A stretch of 64,000 nt of DNA from Doryteuthis pealeii (taxonomy: Eukaryota > Mollusca > Cephalopoda > Myopsida > Loliginidae): positions 60,814,643 through 60,878,642 of the forward strand of contig CM042145.1 of the NCBI GenBank assembly GCA_023376005.1. Reading direction: 5' to 3'. Below are positions 42,151-52,245 of this stretch, piece by piece (position 1 is the stretch's first letter; each line of letters starts with the position of its first letter). A program made the position numbers and the translations under genes. The notes under the pieces are model-generated. The model made no database searches. It saw only the letters and a list, made by a program, of their open reading frames with translations, and was not told the origin of the DNA.

Positions 42151-43047
42151 TAAGAAAAGATATAGTGCATGACAGGCTAATCTTCAAACTTATAGAATCC
42201 CTTTTTTCAGAAACATTTATCGGATGCATTATAATTTTGATATTATCCGCATCCCCCAAACAGAAATACAGTGAATAATCTCCGTTTCAGCAAGGAACAC
42301 ACTCACCGCAGACATTTGAGAAAGTTTTATTGCAATGCCAGCCTCGACATAAGAAGGTCTAGGGGGCTCATTTCAAACTAATATCGTCTCTGAAGTTTTA
42401 GGGTAGGTTACCACTGTTCACATTTGATGGTTTCAGCCAATACAGTTGCTAGTGAACGGGTCATTGTGGTCAAGTCAATTTGTCAGCTCTCACCGGATTA
42501 AACTGACCGGGAGGACTGTGTCAAGTGAAGGGTCAATCGATTCATGAGAAGGCGAAGACATTTTCAATCGTTTCACCAACAAAGATCCGAGAATATTGAC
42601 GATATTTATTGAATAAATGTCGTTGGTTATTTTCGTGTGATATTTAGGAAAATCTTAGAGAATTGACCTACTCATTCTCTTATGTTGATTTTGCCTTTTA
42701 GACTTTTCTTTTCCTACATTTCGCCAAAGTTCTCAGCAAAGAATATTTTCATTGGGGAAATGCACGCAAATAGCACAAAGGTAAATCTGAAACTCTAAAT
42801 ATACTTTACAAGAGTTTGATGCCTTTGAACCCCAAATAATAAATCGTATTTCTCATAATTTAAGTAATTTTCTTATCAAAGTAGACAAAAAGGTGTTAGA
42901 TTAGAATATCATTTCTTTTTTTTACCTTTGTTTTGGTTTATTTAGGAAAAGGATTGTTAATATCGTGAATATGATAATCTTTAAATTCACTCTCTACAAT
43001 CACCCTTTTTTTTTCTCTCTCTCTCTCTCTCTCTGTATGTATGTATG
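42151..43047. other. No recognised gene
   Basis: Unrecognised to 43008, then a short (CT)n and (GTAT)n run at 43014-43055. Confidence 0.45.
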
Positions 43048-43230
43048 TATGTATATATTTGTCAGTTCCTCGCCTATGCGGTCTACATACCAAGCCACTT
43101 TGTCTGAAGTTCACATAGGCGAGAAACTGTCAGTAACCAGGCACCGTTGACTTCATGTCCACGCTACGTTAACTTAGATATAAATGCTCTATCAATGATA
43201 TTGAGCACTGTTTACTTATGAATATAGCAC
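43048..43230. repeat. Repeat L fragment with hairpin
   Basis: GTCAGTTCCTCGCCTATG pairs with CATAGGCGAGAAACTGTC 50 bp later. CAGTTTCTCGCCTACG-type sequence recurs at 61580, 59830 and 62170. It is followed by GCTCTATCAATGATATTGAG (43186). Confidence 0.6.
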
Positions 43231-43255
43231 CCATATTATCTATCTATATCATATA

Positions 43256-43882
43256 TCTTATTATAATGGAGATTGTGTGTTTTTCTGTCTGTAACCGAAA
43301 CTATATTCCTACTCAAGTCACAATTCCCTTAGTTATTGACATCACATTCTCCATGATTTTATTTTTATCTAAACCTCAATTATTAATATAATTGTCTTAC
43401 ATTATTAATACTGTTAACTATGTCTACATACTGACAACATGCAATTATATTTATATATACAACAAAATAGCGGTTTACAGTGTGAACGGGAAGGCTAATT
43501 TGCATATTAATATAAAAAAATCGAATTTAATAAATATGTGCTTAGTATTATTGATTTCTAACTGTTTGGTTTTATTTTAATGAATATAAGCAAAAATCTC
43601 TTCAATGAATCTTAAATGAAATCCATTAACAAGATAAAATAACTGTCATTTTATTCTTTACTTCCTCTTTTAACTAAATACTTAAATTAGAAAAAATAAC
43701 AATGAAAGACGAGAGTGATGGAAGAGTAAGTTTCAGTTGTTCCATTTTTTATTATACTCCCTCTGTTTCAAATCTTTTTATCTGTATTCTTATTTAGTTT
43801 CATTAGCCTTTCTAATTTAATACAATATTTTATTACATTAAAACTTAAATACTTGCACCCGGAGGGTGCATATATTTGCTAG
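43256..43882 (+). mobile_element. Hel-1, intact termini
   Basis: It begins A|TCTTATTATAATGGAGATTG and ends with hairpin GCACCC-GGA-GGGTGC, then ATATATTTGCTAG|T. 627 bp, non-coding. It is very similar to 62537-63154 along the full length, so both are young relative to the other copies. No target duplication, as expected for a Helitron insertion between A and T. Confidence 0.88.
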
Positions 43883-44280
43883 TATATATAATACAAGACT
43901 GACCCTTAAAGCTGGCAATCAAATATTGTCTATTACATGGAGGGTAAATGAAATTATTGGCTAAACGTTTAGAGATTTTATTTCAAGAAAGGCAGATGTT
44001 TTTAAAATAGATGTGAAACCCTAATAAGACACCCTATATAGCATTGTATTCATGCATGGACTCCAGTGTATAGACATACAAATCGGAGTGACAAAAGGAA
44101 TAAAAAGTGTAAAAGATTACAGTTATAGAGAGATTTAAGATATTAGGATTAACTACTTTACTAGAAAGAACAATGAGAGAGGATCTAATTGAAACTTTCA
44201 AAATAATAAATAGAATTTATAATTATGGTAGATATTTGTTTTTGATATTTCTCCTCGAACTGGAAACTTACCGTCAAGGC

Positions 44281-44286
<6 letters not shown>
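43883..44286. other. No recognised feature
   Basis: Nothing was identified. Confidence 0.4.

Positions 44287-44324
<38 letters not shown>
44287..44324. repeat. (TA)n microsatellite
   Basis: It abuts the tail of the LINE fragment. Confidence 0.93.
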
Positions 44325-44326
<2 letters not shown>

Positions 44327-44693
44327 TGGATTTCTTCCGTCTACTAAAGACAAAGGCGTAGTGTCTACTTGTTTTCCTTTAATCTGCAGCTGTGTGAGTG
44401 ACTGAACAGGCCACCTCTTGAATGGCAATCACTGCAAGCAAACAGTGATGCCTGCTGGAGTTGCTCTTTGTCACTCCTTTACGTTCCTTGTTTGACAAGG
44501 AGTCACCAGGTCACACGGTCGTCTGCACAAGCCTCCCATGTGTTGGTGCCAATGTGGTATGTCTTTTGTTTTCCTTTGCTGGCATCTTTAAAGTGCAGGC
44601 GAGGTCTCTCTGTTGGTCGGGTGCCGTCTGCCAATTCGCCGTACAGTAGGTTTTCGGAGATGCAGCCTAAGTCCGTCATCCTGATGTGACCAA

Positions 44694-44695
<2 letters not shown>
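44325..44695 (-). pseudogene. LINE ORF2 C-terminus with zinc finger and 3' tail
   Basis: On the minus strand one frame runs from about 44693 for ~63 codons: LGHIRMTD, ENLLYGELADGTRP, ERPRLHFKD, then TNTWEACADDRVTW and a stop. This is the characteristic region after the RT domain in many invertebrate non-LTR elements (GHIxRM, LLYGEL, KRFKD, WExxAxDR). After a frameshift, DCHSRGGLFSHSHSC resembles the terminal zinc finger. The 3' tail GACACTACGCC...TAGTAGACGGAAG is shared with retroposon V. Strongly 5'-truncated. Confidence 0.85.

Positions 44696-44696
<1 letters not shown>

Positions 44697-44724
<28 letters not shown>
44697..44724. repeat. (TA)n microsatellite
   Basis: It lies immediately 5' of the LINE fragment. 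Confidence 0.9.
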
Positions 44725-44727
<3 letters not shown>

Positions 44728-45097
44728 CCATAAATATGAATATTTATTAATGCCAAAATAATAATCCCCACATTTCCTACATAATTATGCATTTTTTTCA
44801 GGAGTACTGCAATTTTTGTTCTGTGAAACACAGAACAAATAATGGTGTAGATTTTAGTAACTAATAATATCTCATGACATCAGCTTTGATTCTAGAAATA
44901 TATAGTTGTTTCTTAAGATGATTCTTACATAGTCTTATCAAATCCTTTTTTTGGGGTGGGGGGCAGATCTATTTGACTCATCATAGATGGGACCCTTAAG
45001 TTGCAGTTTGAGTCATGGAAGTTACGGTAAGCCAACTGTAACAACTTTAGATTTTTGGTAAAATAAATCATTTCATTTTCAGGTGGGGGGATATACA
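44725..45097. other. No recognised feature
   Basis: Nothing was identified. Confidence 0.4.
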
Positions 45098-45242
45098 GGC
45101 AGCATAGTCTAAGCCTCGCTGACAGGTAGGGAAGTCGGTATAGTCTAAGCCCCACTGACAGGGAGGGAATTCGGTATAGTCTAAGCCCCACTGACAGGGG
45201 GGAGTCGGTATAGTCTAAGCCCCACTGACAGGGTGGGTAATC
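45098..45242. repeat. Tandem array, four units of 36-39 bp
   Basis: Units contain TATAGTCTAAGCCCCACTGA and CAGGGAGGGA, with spacers AGTCGG or ATTCGG. The left-most unit is most diverged. GC-rich compared with surroundings. Confidence 0.92.
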
Positions 45243-45465
45243 ATTCAATTAAATGAGCAATTGTTCTGCTTGTTAACCCACCATATTAATATAAGTGCAA
45301 CATTGAAAGTTCTTATAAATTTTATAAACTTAAACCTTTCCAAATTCATGTATCTAACAGTTTCAGTATATCTTAATGAACAAATATAGGTTCCTTTTTG
45401 TCTGATAAACTCAACTCTCATAATTTAAAAATGCTACGAATGAAACTTATCACTAATCTTAAAAT

Positions 45466-45744
45466 TTGCTCAATTTAACTCAAAGCAAGATGATCTCCTG
45501 TAATCGGCTTTTAGGAAGTCCAGAAAGGAACGATAACATTGGTTACACAAGACTTATGCATTCTTTTATACTCAAACAAGAACAACAACCACAGCGTGGA
45601 ATATGTCAAACACCTTGCGCAGTCAAACACTTTCTTATAGAATATGGAGCTTTTGATCTCATCAGAAACCGCTTTTTTAATGCAAATAATATGAAAGAGT
45701 TATTTGAAAAAGTCAACATAAATTACATTCTATCCTTTTTGTGA
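45466..45744 (+). pseudogene. LINE ORF2 C-terminal fragment (RNase H-type tail)
   Basis: A 92-codon open frame beginning with TTG, not ATG. It encodes GYTRLMHSFIL, CQTPCAVKHFLIEY, then FDLIRNRFF, MKELFEKV and ILSFL before TGA. The pattern GHTRLTHxxLL, CxxPLTVxHxLxEC, LKELFxxV is the conserved C-terminus of Jockey/CR1-like LINE ORF2 following RNase H. The last Cys of that motif is Tyr here. It is 5'-truncated, with no RT left. Confidence 0.85.
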
Positions 45745-45837
45745 GAAATAGAGTTATACCAAAAAATAGAAACACAAACTTGATCAATTTTATGCAAAAA
45801 GGAACCCCTTAACACAATGCTCAGCGATGCTAGTAAG

Positions 45838-45875
<38 letters not shown>
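45838..45875. repeat. (TA)n microsatellite
   Basis: TA array between two different LINE remnants. Confidence 0.9.
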
Positions 45876-45878
<3 letters not shown>

Positions 45879-45884
45879 CTCTGG

Positions 45885-46070
45885 CCGGAGAGCCACCATC
45901 TACCAGTCTGTGAAAGTTGAAAAAATTGAAGCGGGCTATTAGAAAGGGTAATTTTCAGTCCAGCAACATTCGAGGTGGAGAAGTTCCAACATGTAGTTTA
46001 TGGAAGAGTATGTCTCTCCAGGGCTGGCCTGGTGAGTCATCTGAGAAAACACAAGAAAACAGTGTAAATG
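45885..46070 (+). pseudogene. LINE ORF2 terminal C2H2 zinc finger, frameshifted
   Basis: One frame gives GRVCLSRAGLVSHLRKHKK and a TAA stop at about 46065. Upstream, TCSL lies in another frame and a 2-base loss removes the second zinc Cys. C-x2-C-x12-H-x3-H with GLxSHxR is the typical finger ending invertebrate LINE ORF2 proteins. It is a different family from the 45466 fragment. Confidence 0.72.
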
Positions 46071-46134
46071 CTACTGGCACTCAAATATGAAAAAAAAAAA
46101 GGGAATGGTCTTACCCGAGCTTGAGTTGACAACC

Positions 46135-46439
46135 AACATATATATATATATGGAATTACGATGAGGAAATTAATCCGACAATATGAAAAGAAAATATTTT
46201 AAAAATATAACAAACACAGAATGTTACGATCAGGAAACAATTTTTAGTGTCAATACTTAAGTATTTCGGTTAACAGCATCAGAATCACATCACACTATAC
46301 ACTTAACATCTTTCATTTTGTTCCTCACCTAACAGTGTCCTGGAGATGGTATAAAATACCGAAATACTTAAGTATTGACACTAAAAATTGTTTCCTGATC
46401 GTAACATCCTGTGTTTGTTATATTTTTAAAATATTTTCT

Positions 46440-46480
<41 letters not shown>
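46135..46480. mobile_element. PLE/HHR foldback
   Basis: The left arm 46178-46275 (AAAAGAAAATATTTTAAAAA, TGTTACGATCAGGAAACAAT) is repeated inverted at 46359-46445. The outer edge carries the shared motif ATTAATCCGACAATATG next to (TA)n on the left, and (TA)19 on the right. The loop holds a hammerhead-like motif. Confidence 0.85.
46253..46290 (-). ncRNA. Hammerhead-like motif, degenerate
   Basis: Minus strand: CTGATGC (46276-46282; A9 replaced by C), T, GTTAACC as a shortened stem II, GAAA, then the 12-nt palindrome ATACTTAAGTAT and T at the cleavage position. Confidence 0.5.
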
Positions 46481-46484
<4 letters not shown>

Positions 46485-46486
46485 TT

Positions 46487-46554
46487 CCCAACATCTAGGC
46501 ATGAAATAACCCTAGATAGGTTGATACGCCGTTAAAATCCATCAACCAACCAAC
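46487..46554 (+). mobile_element. R element 3' end only
   Basis: AGGCATGAAATAACCCTAGA, GGTTGATACGCCGT and the tail AAAATCCATCAACCAACCAA. Only the hairpin and tail are present. Confidence 0.85.
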
Positions 46555-46694
46555 CATTGTATTCAAGCCACTGGCCCTTCCTCTTCTTCATCATTTTCCT
46601 CCTTTTGAAATGAACATGTCCTACACACTTGAAACCTAATGTGTTCACTTATGCCGGTTGAATGTACATCAGAACGTAATATAAAGTAAAATTG

Positions 46695-46890
46695 GCAGAG
46701 TATTAGCGCTAAATCACGGAGATTCTTTTGTGCTGAGGTGGAATGCCAAACCTACCATCAGCCACCTACTTTACCGCACAGATCAGATTACCCAAGGTGT
46801 GTTAATCATACGCTGAGTTGGCGGGGACCGGTATTGAACCCTGAATCTTGTGCTCCCTAGGCGGCTGCTCTACTGACTGAACTAAAAATG
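46695..46890 (-). mobile_element. SINE-K copy, diverged
   Basis: Minus strand: head TTAGTTCAGTCAGTAGAGCA, B-box region GGGTTCAATACCGGTC, then CAACTCAGCGTATGATTAAC, GCGGTAAAGTAGGTGGCTG and TAGCGCTAATACTC. Confidence 0.85.
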
Positions 46891-47159
46891 AATCGAAAAT
46901 GAAAAGGGGAAAATGATTTTAAATTTTACAATTATTATCGAATATTGATTCGAGAGTTTCAATGTCCGGTCTTTTAATAAAAAAAAAAGAGTTGAAATTG
47001 TTTCCCTTCATCCATTATTGCTAAACACTCAACAAAAGAAAGGAAAATTTGATGAACGAGAGGCTGTGCGTCGTATTTTCAAAATGTTGAAATTGATAAA
47101 TCACTTAAGCGTTACGCACTTAAATTAAAATACATTTCCCAACAAAAACCCTACGACAT
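46891..47159. other. No recognised feature
   Basis: Nothing was identified. Confidence 0.35.
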
Positions 47160-47345
47160 TTTTCCCAGAACAGCATTAATCGGCATCGCAGTCTCGGAAG
47201 AGCATCGATTTCTCGTGCCCTGGGGTTACATTTTATCGCAGTGTCTTTTGTGACTGAAGGTCAATGTTTCAAAAACAGTTTTGACCACAGATGTTGCATA
47301 TGAAGGGGTGCCCGGTGCTCTGTTGTTTTCTCTTGGTCATCTTTG
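47160..47345 (-). pseudogene. LINE zinc-finger tail, decayed
   Basis: On the minus strand HPFICNICGQNCF is followed, after a stop and frameshift, by SHKRHCDKM. The C-x2-C then S-H-x2-H pattern matches the terminal finger of invertebrate LINE ORF2. Confidence 0.55.
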
Positions 47346-47454
47346 CTCGATGGTATTGCGTCCGGGTGACTTCAGCCCGCTACGAATGACCAGCCACCGT
47401 AAGACATTTTTCACAGAACAGCATTAACTTCATGATAAAATGTAAATATAAAGA

Positions 47455-47560
47455 TGAACAAAATTGGTAAAAGAAACAGGAATATTTCTTTTATGATTTA
47501 TTCTTTAATTATTCTCAACTACTTTCGACCTTAGGCCATCGCCAGAAGACATTTTCTCAT
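47455..47560 (-). mobile_element. PLE/HHR-type piece with degenerate core
   Basis: Minus strand: CTGGCGA (47539-47545), T, GGCC-TAA-GGTC as stem II, GAAA, then GTAGTTGAGAATAATT. It follows the variant layout with one extra base, but A6 is replaced by G and stem III is absent. Confidence 0.45.
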
Positions 47561-47719
47561 GAACGGAATTGTTTTAGAAAGTTTAAATAAGGTTTCTAAA
47601 TGTTTGACGAGCCAAAAAGTTCGGGCTAAAAATTGATATAATGTGGTGAGTCCATCTGTTTAGTGACAACGATCTTCTGGTTAAATTCATTTAGACTTTC
47701 TTTCATATATACATAAAGA

Positions 47720-47744
47720 ATTTTTGAAAGTTGTGTGAATGTGT

Positions 47745-47799
<55 letters not shown>

Positions 47800-47820
47800 C
47801 ACAACTTTCCAAAATTCCTC
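47720..47820. repeat. (TA)n inside an 18 bp inverted repeat
   Basis: GAATTTTTGAAAGTTGTGTG and AACACAACTTTCCAAAATTC flank TA arrays (47745-47798), giving a potential cruciform. Confidence 0.8.
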
Positions 47821-47954
47821 ATGTGTGTGTGGCTATAGCGAGGGCACCTGACTAATGATATTCAATTAAGTTTAGGAATTATTCTTTTCAAGTTTTTTTT
47901 TTTGGGGGGGGGGTCAGTGGGTTCCATTTATGGGGATTTCTTATTTCAATATAC

Positions 47955-48100
47955 CTACTTTTAATATCAATATGCAATTAGGTACTCGCTATTTTGTTGT
48001 GCCAAAATATTAATAAGGTAACAATTTTATCAATAACTGAGGAAATGTGACGACCTTGAGTAGTGATTTAGTTTCGGCTTCAGACAGCATTATAATAAGA
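47955..48100 (-). mobile_element. Hel-1 5' part
   Basis: The minus strand starts TCTTATTATAATG, then GAAGCCGAAACTAAATCAC and TCACATTTCCTCAGTTATTG. 3' truncated. Confidence 0.75.
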
Positions 48101-48476
48101 TATATATACACGTCCCTTCAAGCAGAATACAGTTTTTTGTTTTTTTTTCAATTCTTTGTGACAAAATGAAACTTATTTAGTAGAATTGTTGCCCATTAAT
48201 AACTGTTTGTCGAACAGTGAGAGTACGAAATAAATCGACTTGAAAGACTTGCCAATTTGGTCAAGGTCTGCTAGTGATAATGAAACGTTTAATGCATATT
48301 TGAATTATCTTGCTGATAATAATGACATTAAGATGTTAATGCTAATCCTATTAATTCAGTCAGTCATCATTTTCTAACACAACACAACAGAAAAGTTCAC
48401 AAAATATACAACCTGATTAAAAATAGATGAAGAAATGTCAGTGTCGACAAGGCATATAAAGTACTGTATGTTTATA

Positions 48477-48479
<3 letters not shown>
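48101..48479. other. No recognised feature
   Basis: Nothing was identified. Confidence 0.4.
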
Positions 48480-48518
<39 letters not shown>

Positions 48519-48550
48519 GTATGTCTCTGTCCCTCTCTGTATATATAACA

Positions 48551-48608
<58 letters not shown>

Positions 48609-48612
48609 ATAT
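48480..48612. repeat. (TA)n, (CT)n and (CTAT)n arrays
   Basis: TA at 48480-48514, CT at 48552-48571, CTAT at 48572-48608. Confidence 0.95.
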
Positions 48613-48633
48613 ATATGTCTCTCTCAAATAAAT

Positions 48634-48678
48634 CTGACGAGGCTTTCGTTACACACCGAGGCGAAATATCAATTGAAT
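48634..48678 (+). ncRNA. Hammerhead-like motif, variant core
   Basis: CTGACGA (48634-48640), an extra G, stem II GCTT(T)CG / CGAGGC around a ~8 nt loop, GAAA (48663-48666), and then a partly palindromic ATCAATTGA. Stem I is not evident. Confidence 0.5.
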
Positions 48679-48751
48679 GAAGTTGCTTTGTGCTTTATCC
48701 GTATTTCCTCAATTTTCAATCATATTTTGTCGGATTTACGCTCACTTACTC

Positions 48752-48754
<3 letters not shown>

Positions 48755-48790
<36 letters not shown>
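48755..48790. repeat. (TA)n microsatellite
   Basis: TA array before the next foldback. Confidence 0.93.
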
Positions 48791-48794
<4 letters not shown>

Positions 48795-48811
48795 CTCTGT
48801 ATATATATGTG

Positions 48812-49100
48812 TATATATCAAAAAGATATGAAAACACCACAAAATGCTGTTAAAGTTATACAACAGTTTCGAATGTATAACTTTTTCTTTTTTGCAACGT
48901 CAAGGTTTTTGTTTTGAACTCATATGACTTTTGTCCGTTCTTAACAACACGGAGTATAAACAAGGTCTGATGACGATTTTCATAAAATCGAAATATTGTT
49001 CAATATCAGCGAAGTTATAAAATATTTTCACTTTAACAGCATTTTGTAGTGTTTTCATATCTTTTTTATATATACTCATACCGTCGGATTCATTTCCTTT
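48812..49100 (+). mobile_element. PLE/HHR foldback with terminal CGGATTCATTTCC motif
   Basis: AAAGATATGAAAACACCACA and AATGCTGTTAAAGT at 48822-48857 are inverted at 49030-49068. Between them lies a hammerhead. The right edge CATACCGTCGGATTCATTTC, followed by a T-rich stretch and (TA)n, is shared with other modules in the window. Confidence 0.8.
48967..49012 (+). ncRNA. Hammerhead motif, variant core
   Basis: CTGATGA (48967-48973), an extra C, stem II GATTTT-CAT-AAAATC, GAAA (48990-48993), stem III ATATTG-TT-CAATAT and C at 49007 as the cleavage base. Stem I is mutated here (GGT versus AGC), unlike the sister copy at 60698. Confidence 0.65.
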
Positions 49101-49104
49101 CTTT

Positions 49105-49155
49105 TTTATATATATATATATATATATTGTGTGTATGTATATATATATATACCCA
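49105..49155. repeat. (TA)n microsatellite
   Basis: TA array with TGTGTGTATG interruption. Confidence 0.9.
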
Positions 49156-49392
49156 GAGAAAGAAAGGGGAGAGAGAATTTGAACAGAATAATCAACCTGT
49201 TTATCAATCAAAGTATTTAGTCTTTCCAATGTGTTACTCGACAATCATTTCCGATAATAACACACTGCTTCTTTTCTATTGATTTTTTTATATTAAGAAA
49301 TTCCTGCATAAATATCTCTGAAATTCTAAGTAGGACCAGTGTGGGTCAGTGCGTATCTTGCTTTTCAGCCAGTCAATTTACTGTTAAACATT
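49156..49392. other. No recognised feature
   Basis: Nothing was identified. Confidence 0.35.
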
Positions 49393-49575
49393 AGAGGCAC
49401 GTGGTTTAATGGCTACCGTCATAGGAAATAGAGCTAAAACCCCAAGGAAAGGTTCGAATCCAACGATTTTCCCACCAATTATCAGTAAATAGTAAGGCAG
49501 TATTGACTATTTGACGTTGGTATGGCAACCGGTCTAGAAGAAAAACTGAAATCAAACCAAAGGGGTTTTGTTCTC
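49393..49575 (+). mobile_element. SINE-A with internal deletion
   Basis: The head GAGGCACGTGGTTTAATGGC is followed directly by CCCCAAGGAAAGGTTCGAAT, so the B-box region has been lost. The body continues to GGCAACCGGTCTAGAAG. Confidence 0.8.
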
Positions 49576-49675
49576 CTTAGTGAAAAAACTACTTTGAGAG
49601 CTTCTCCTCTCTCCCTTCCTTATATTTCTGACATTTTCGACTTATCCACACCGTTTCTTTGTTTTGAAACCGCAA

Positions 49676-49740
49676 TAGTTCTTCAGTAAACATATCAAAT
49701 GTTGTAATAATAAAATTATTATACTGTGTTTTATTCACAG
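49676..49740 (+). mobile_element. Hel-2 3' scrap
   Basis: CAGTAAACATATCAAATGTT, AAATTATTATACTGTG and TTCACAGGTC. CTAG is missing. Confidence 0.6.
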
Positions 49741-49744
49741 GTCT

Positions 49745-50400
49745 TTTATATTTTTATTTATTCGTAATTTTCTTTCTTTTTTCTTTCTTTCCTTTTCCAT
49801 TTCTTTCTCTTTCTTTCTTTCTTTCAAATCATTTCTTTTCTCTTTCTTTCTTTCTTTCAAATCCATTTATTTAATGTGTTTGTTTGTTTGTTTTTCTTTT
49901 TTTCTTTCTTACTTTTTTTCTTCTTTTATCTATTTCTTTCCTTTCTTTTTTTTGAAATCCATTTCTTTTCTTTCTTTCTTTTTTGAAATCCATTTCTTTC
50001 TTTCTTTTTTTTTTGAAATCCATTTCTTTTCTTTTTCTTGTTCTTTTTTTTTTTTTTTTGAAATCCATTTCTTTTTTTTTTTTTAAATCCATTTCTTTCT
50101 TTTTCTTTTTTTTTTTTCGATTTTCTTTTTCTTTTTTTTTAAAATCGATTTCTTTTCTTTCTTTTTTCTTTCTTTTCTTTCTTTCTTTCCTTTCTTTCTT
50201 TGAAATCGATTTCTTTTCCTTTCTTTCTTTGAAATCCATTTCTTTTTCTTTCTTTCTTTGAAATCCATTTCTTTCTAATGTGTTTGTTTGTTTTCTTTTC
50301 TTTCTTTCTTATTTTGAAATCCATTTCTTTCTTTCTTATTTTGAAATCCATTTCTTTCTTTCTTTTTCTTTCAAATCCATTTCTTTTTCTTTCTAATAAA
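49745..50400. repeat. ~650 bp polypyrimidine minisatellite, TTTGAAATCCATTTC units
   Basis: CTTT-rich sequence in which TTTGAAATCCATTTCTTTC (or GATTTC in place of CATTTC) recurs about every 25-45 bp, some 14 times. The opposite strand is nearly pure purine, so triplex structure is possible. K/E/R-rich and F/S-rich frames on the two strands are artefacts. Confidence 0.95.
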
Positions 50401-51270
50401 AATATAAAAATGTTTTTATAAATTCTCCACATTTAACTGAAAAGATGATAACCGTTTTTTAATCAAAGATGTGGGAAAATTATATTAACCCATATGTATT
50501 ATACACATTACGTGAATTTTCCATCTAAAATGTCTCGCTGTATAATGTTCAATATCGAATTAAGTTCAGAAGGGAGGTATTATGTTTAAAAATAAATATT
50601 TTTCATGTAAAATAAATGTTGTTGTTTTTTCACTATGACGTAATGGATTTATTGATGTATAATCGTATGTAGACAAGAAGGTAATTTTAACCCTTTTATT
50701 TTCTCGCAGATACTGACAAGGAAAAAAACAATGTGAAAGGTGCTTTATGGTCATGAGAGATCATTTAGACAATTGCGTGATGCCGAGTGTAAGAGGTAAG
50801 TTTGTATTTTTATTTCTGAATATAAAACCTGCACCAAAACTTAAAATTATATCACGGATATGATAAACATCGTGGCCGATCCAAAGAGCATATCATTCCA
50901 ATAGAGCTTGATTTTTCACAGGCCTGGAGCAAGAAATGTATTCTATTCACGATAATGTGTTCTTTAGAATAAACTATATGCGGCTACCCAGCGACTCCTG
51001 GGTAGATGAGAGGGACCCTTGGTGTATTAATTTGTTTACTTTTGAGATTTACAAAGACTGGATAAGAAAAGACCAAGAGAGTCGCACCAACCGAAAAACT
51101 TGGCCAAAAGAATAAAAATGTATATAACTTCTATATAAACCGCTAGGTTTGTCTAAACTTAAACTATAAAGAGTATTCGATACTTAGGTAGAGCAAATAG
51201 ATTATTGTCCGAATGAGCTAGTAAGCGAAACTATTAGTAGGTATTTTTCATTCATCAGGATTAGCATTTG
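50401..51270. other. Unrecognised sequence with an exon-like segment
   Basis: At about 50711-50792 a T-rich tract and CTCGCAG (acceptor-like) precede a segment ending AAGAG|GTAAGT (strong donor-like). All three frames have stops in it, so it would have to be non-coding or UTR. No other gene signal was seen. Confidence 0.25.
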
Positions 51271-51271
51271 T

Positions 51272-51300
51272 GTGTATATATATATATATATATAATATTA

Positions 51301-51338
<38 letters not shown>
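51272..51338. repeat. (TA)n / TGTG microsatellite
   Basis: Two TA arrays separated by TTAGTGTGTG. It ends at the Hel-3 terminus. Confidence 0.93.
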
Positions 51339-51720
51339 TAGCAAAAGTACCCGGTCCATGACCGGACTTATTTTTTTTAAGAACAACAGGGAGTGAGTGG
51401 GTAAGAGAGAATAAGAGGAAAATAATTCATAGAATTAAAAAAAATGTAATCCTTTACTTTTGAAACATAATTATGTTTTCCTAAAAGGTTTTTGTACATA
51501 TGACAAAAACTTAAATTCAATTCTTAATTGCTTGTTGCATTAAAGTGATAAAAAATGTTAATTTCTTTTCTTTTTTACCCCTGAAAAGTAGCAATTAAAA
51601 AGAGTTAAGTATCAAACATGTGTCCTTATTTATTTTGCTCTATCAGCTGAGGCTCGAGAATCCGCCAACAGCAAATCTGCTGAATAAAACCTCCTTCCAA
51701 TTTGTCCACCTTTTTTGTTC
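51339..51720 (-). mobile_element. Hel-3: third Helitron-like family, 3' end intact
   Basis: Reading minus, the end is hairpin CCGGTC-ATG-GACCGG, then GTACTTTTGCTAG directly before T. The interior is A-rich with AGAGAATAAGAGG. The 5' end is not found, since an R element starts at 51723. Coding is absent. Confidence 0.65.
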
Positions 51721-51722
51721 GT

Positions 51723-52245
51723 AGGTGGCGACCCGTGATATTTATGGACGGAATCCTAGTGGCGGAACAGTCCATGGCATGCAACACTCCACTTTGACCT
51801 TTACTTGGGCTAGACGGGCAATCAGAGAGGTCCCTCCAGTAAATCGGCTGGTCATGTCAAGCCCTAGCACTTTTATGATTGTCCCTACAGTATTGCTCTT
51901 ATGGTAAAACCAACATCCCCTTTTTATCATATATGTGCTAAAAGGCGGTGGTTGAGGGTCTTAGTTTCATGGTTATGACGTTAAACTGCATTTAGTGGTG
52001 AGGTTCCAATTCTGGAGCTCTGGGAAGCGTGGAGTACCCCTTCATTGCCAATACTCACGGGCCACTTTGACTCGGAGTGCTAGTACTTGGTAGGCCTATA
52101 TATGGGTTAAATAAAGGAGCTTTAAAAGTTTAAAAAGTGAATAACGAATAATTTGAATACCTAGTAAAAATGGATAAAACAAACATAACTTCGGCATCAA
52201 TTAACCCAATAAGGGTTGACATACTGTAAAATCCAACCAATCAAC
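51723..52245 (+). mobile_element. R element, 3'-complete
   Basis: Sense copy: AGGTGGCGACCCGTGATATT, GGCTAGACGGGCAATCAGAG, GTAAATCGGCTGGTCATGTC and ATTGCTCTTATGG. It ends CGGCATCAATTAACCCAATA, GGGTTGACATACTGTA and ATCCAACCAATCAAC. Confidence 0.88.

Noticed and set aside
45098..45242. CRISPR-like array
   Set aside because: Four contiguous tandem units with no unique spacers, in an animal genome.
45825..45840. GATGCTAGTAAG as a Helitron 3' end
   Set aside because: No hairpin precedes it and no family members end there.
49871..50432. Lysine/glutamate-rich 97-122 codon frames
   Set aside because: Translation of the GAAA/CTTT minisatellite.
50711..50795. Coding exon with acceptor and donor
   Set aside because: Splice-like ends are good, but every frame contains a stop, so only a non-coding exon would be possible.
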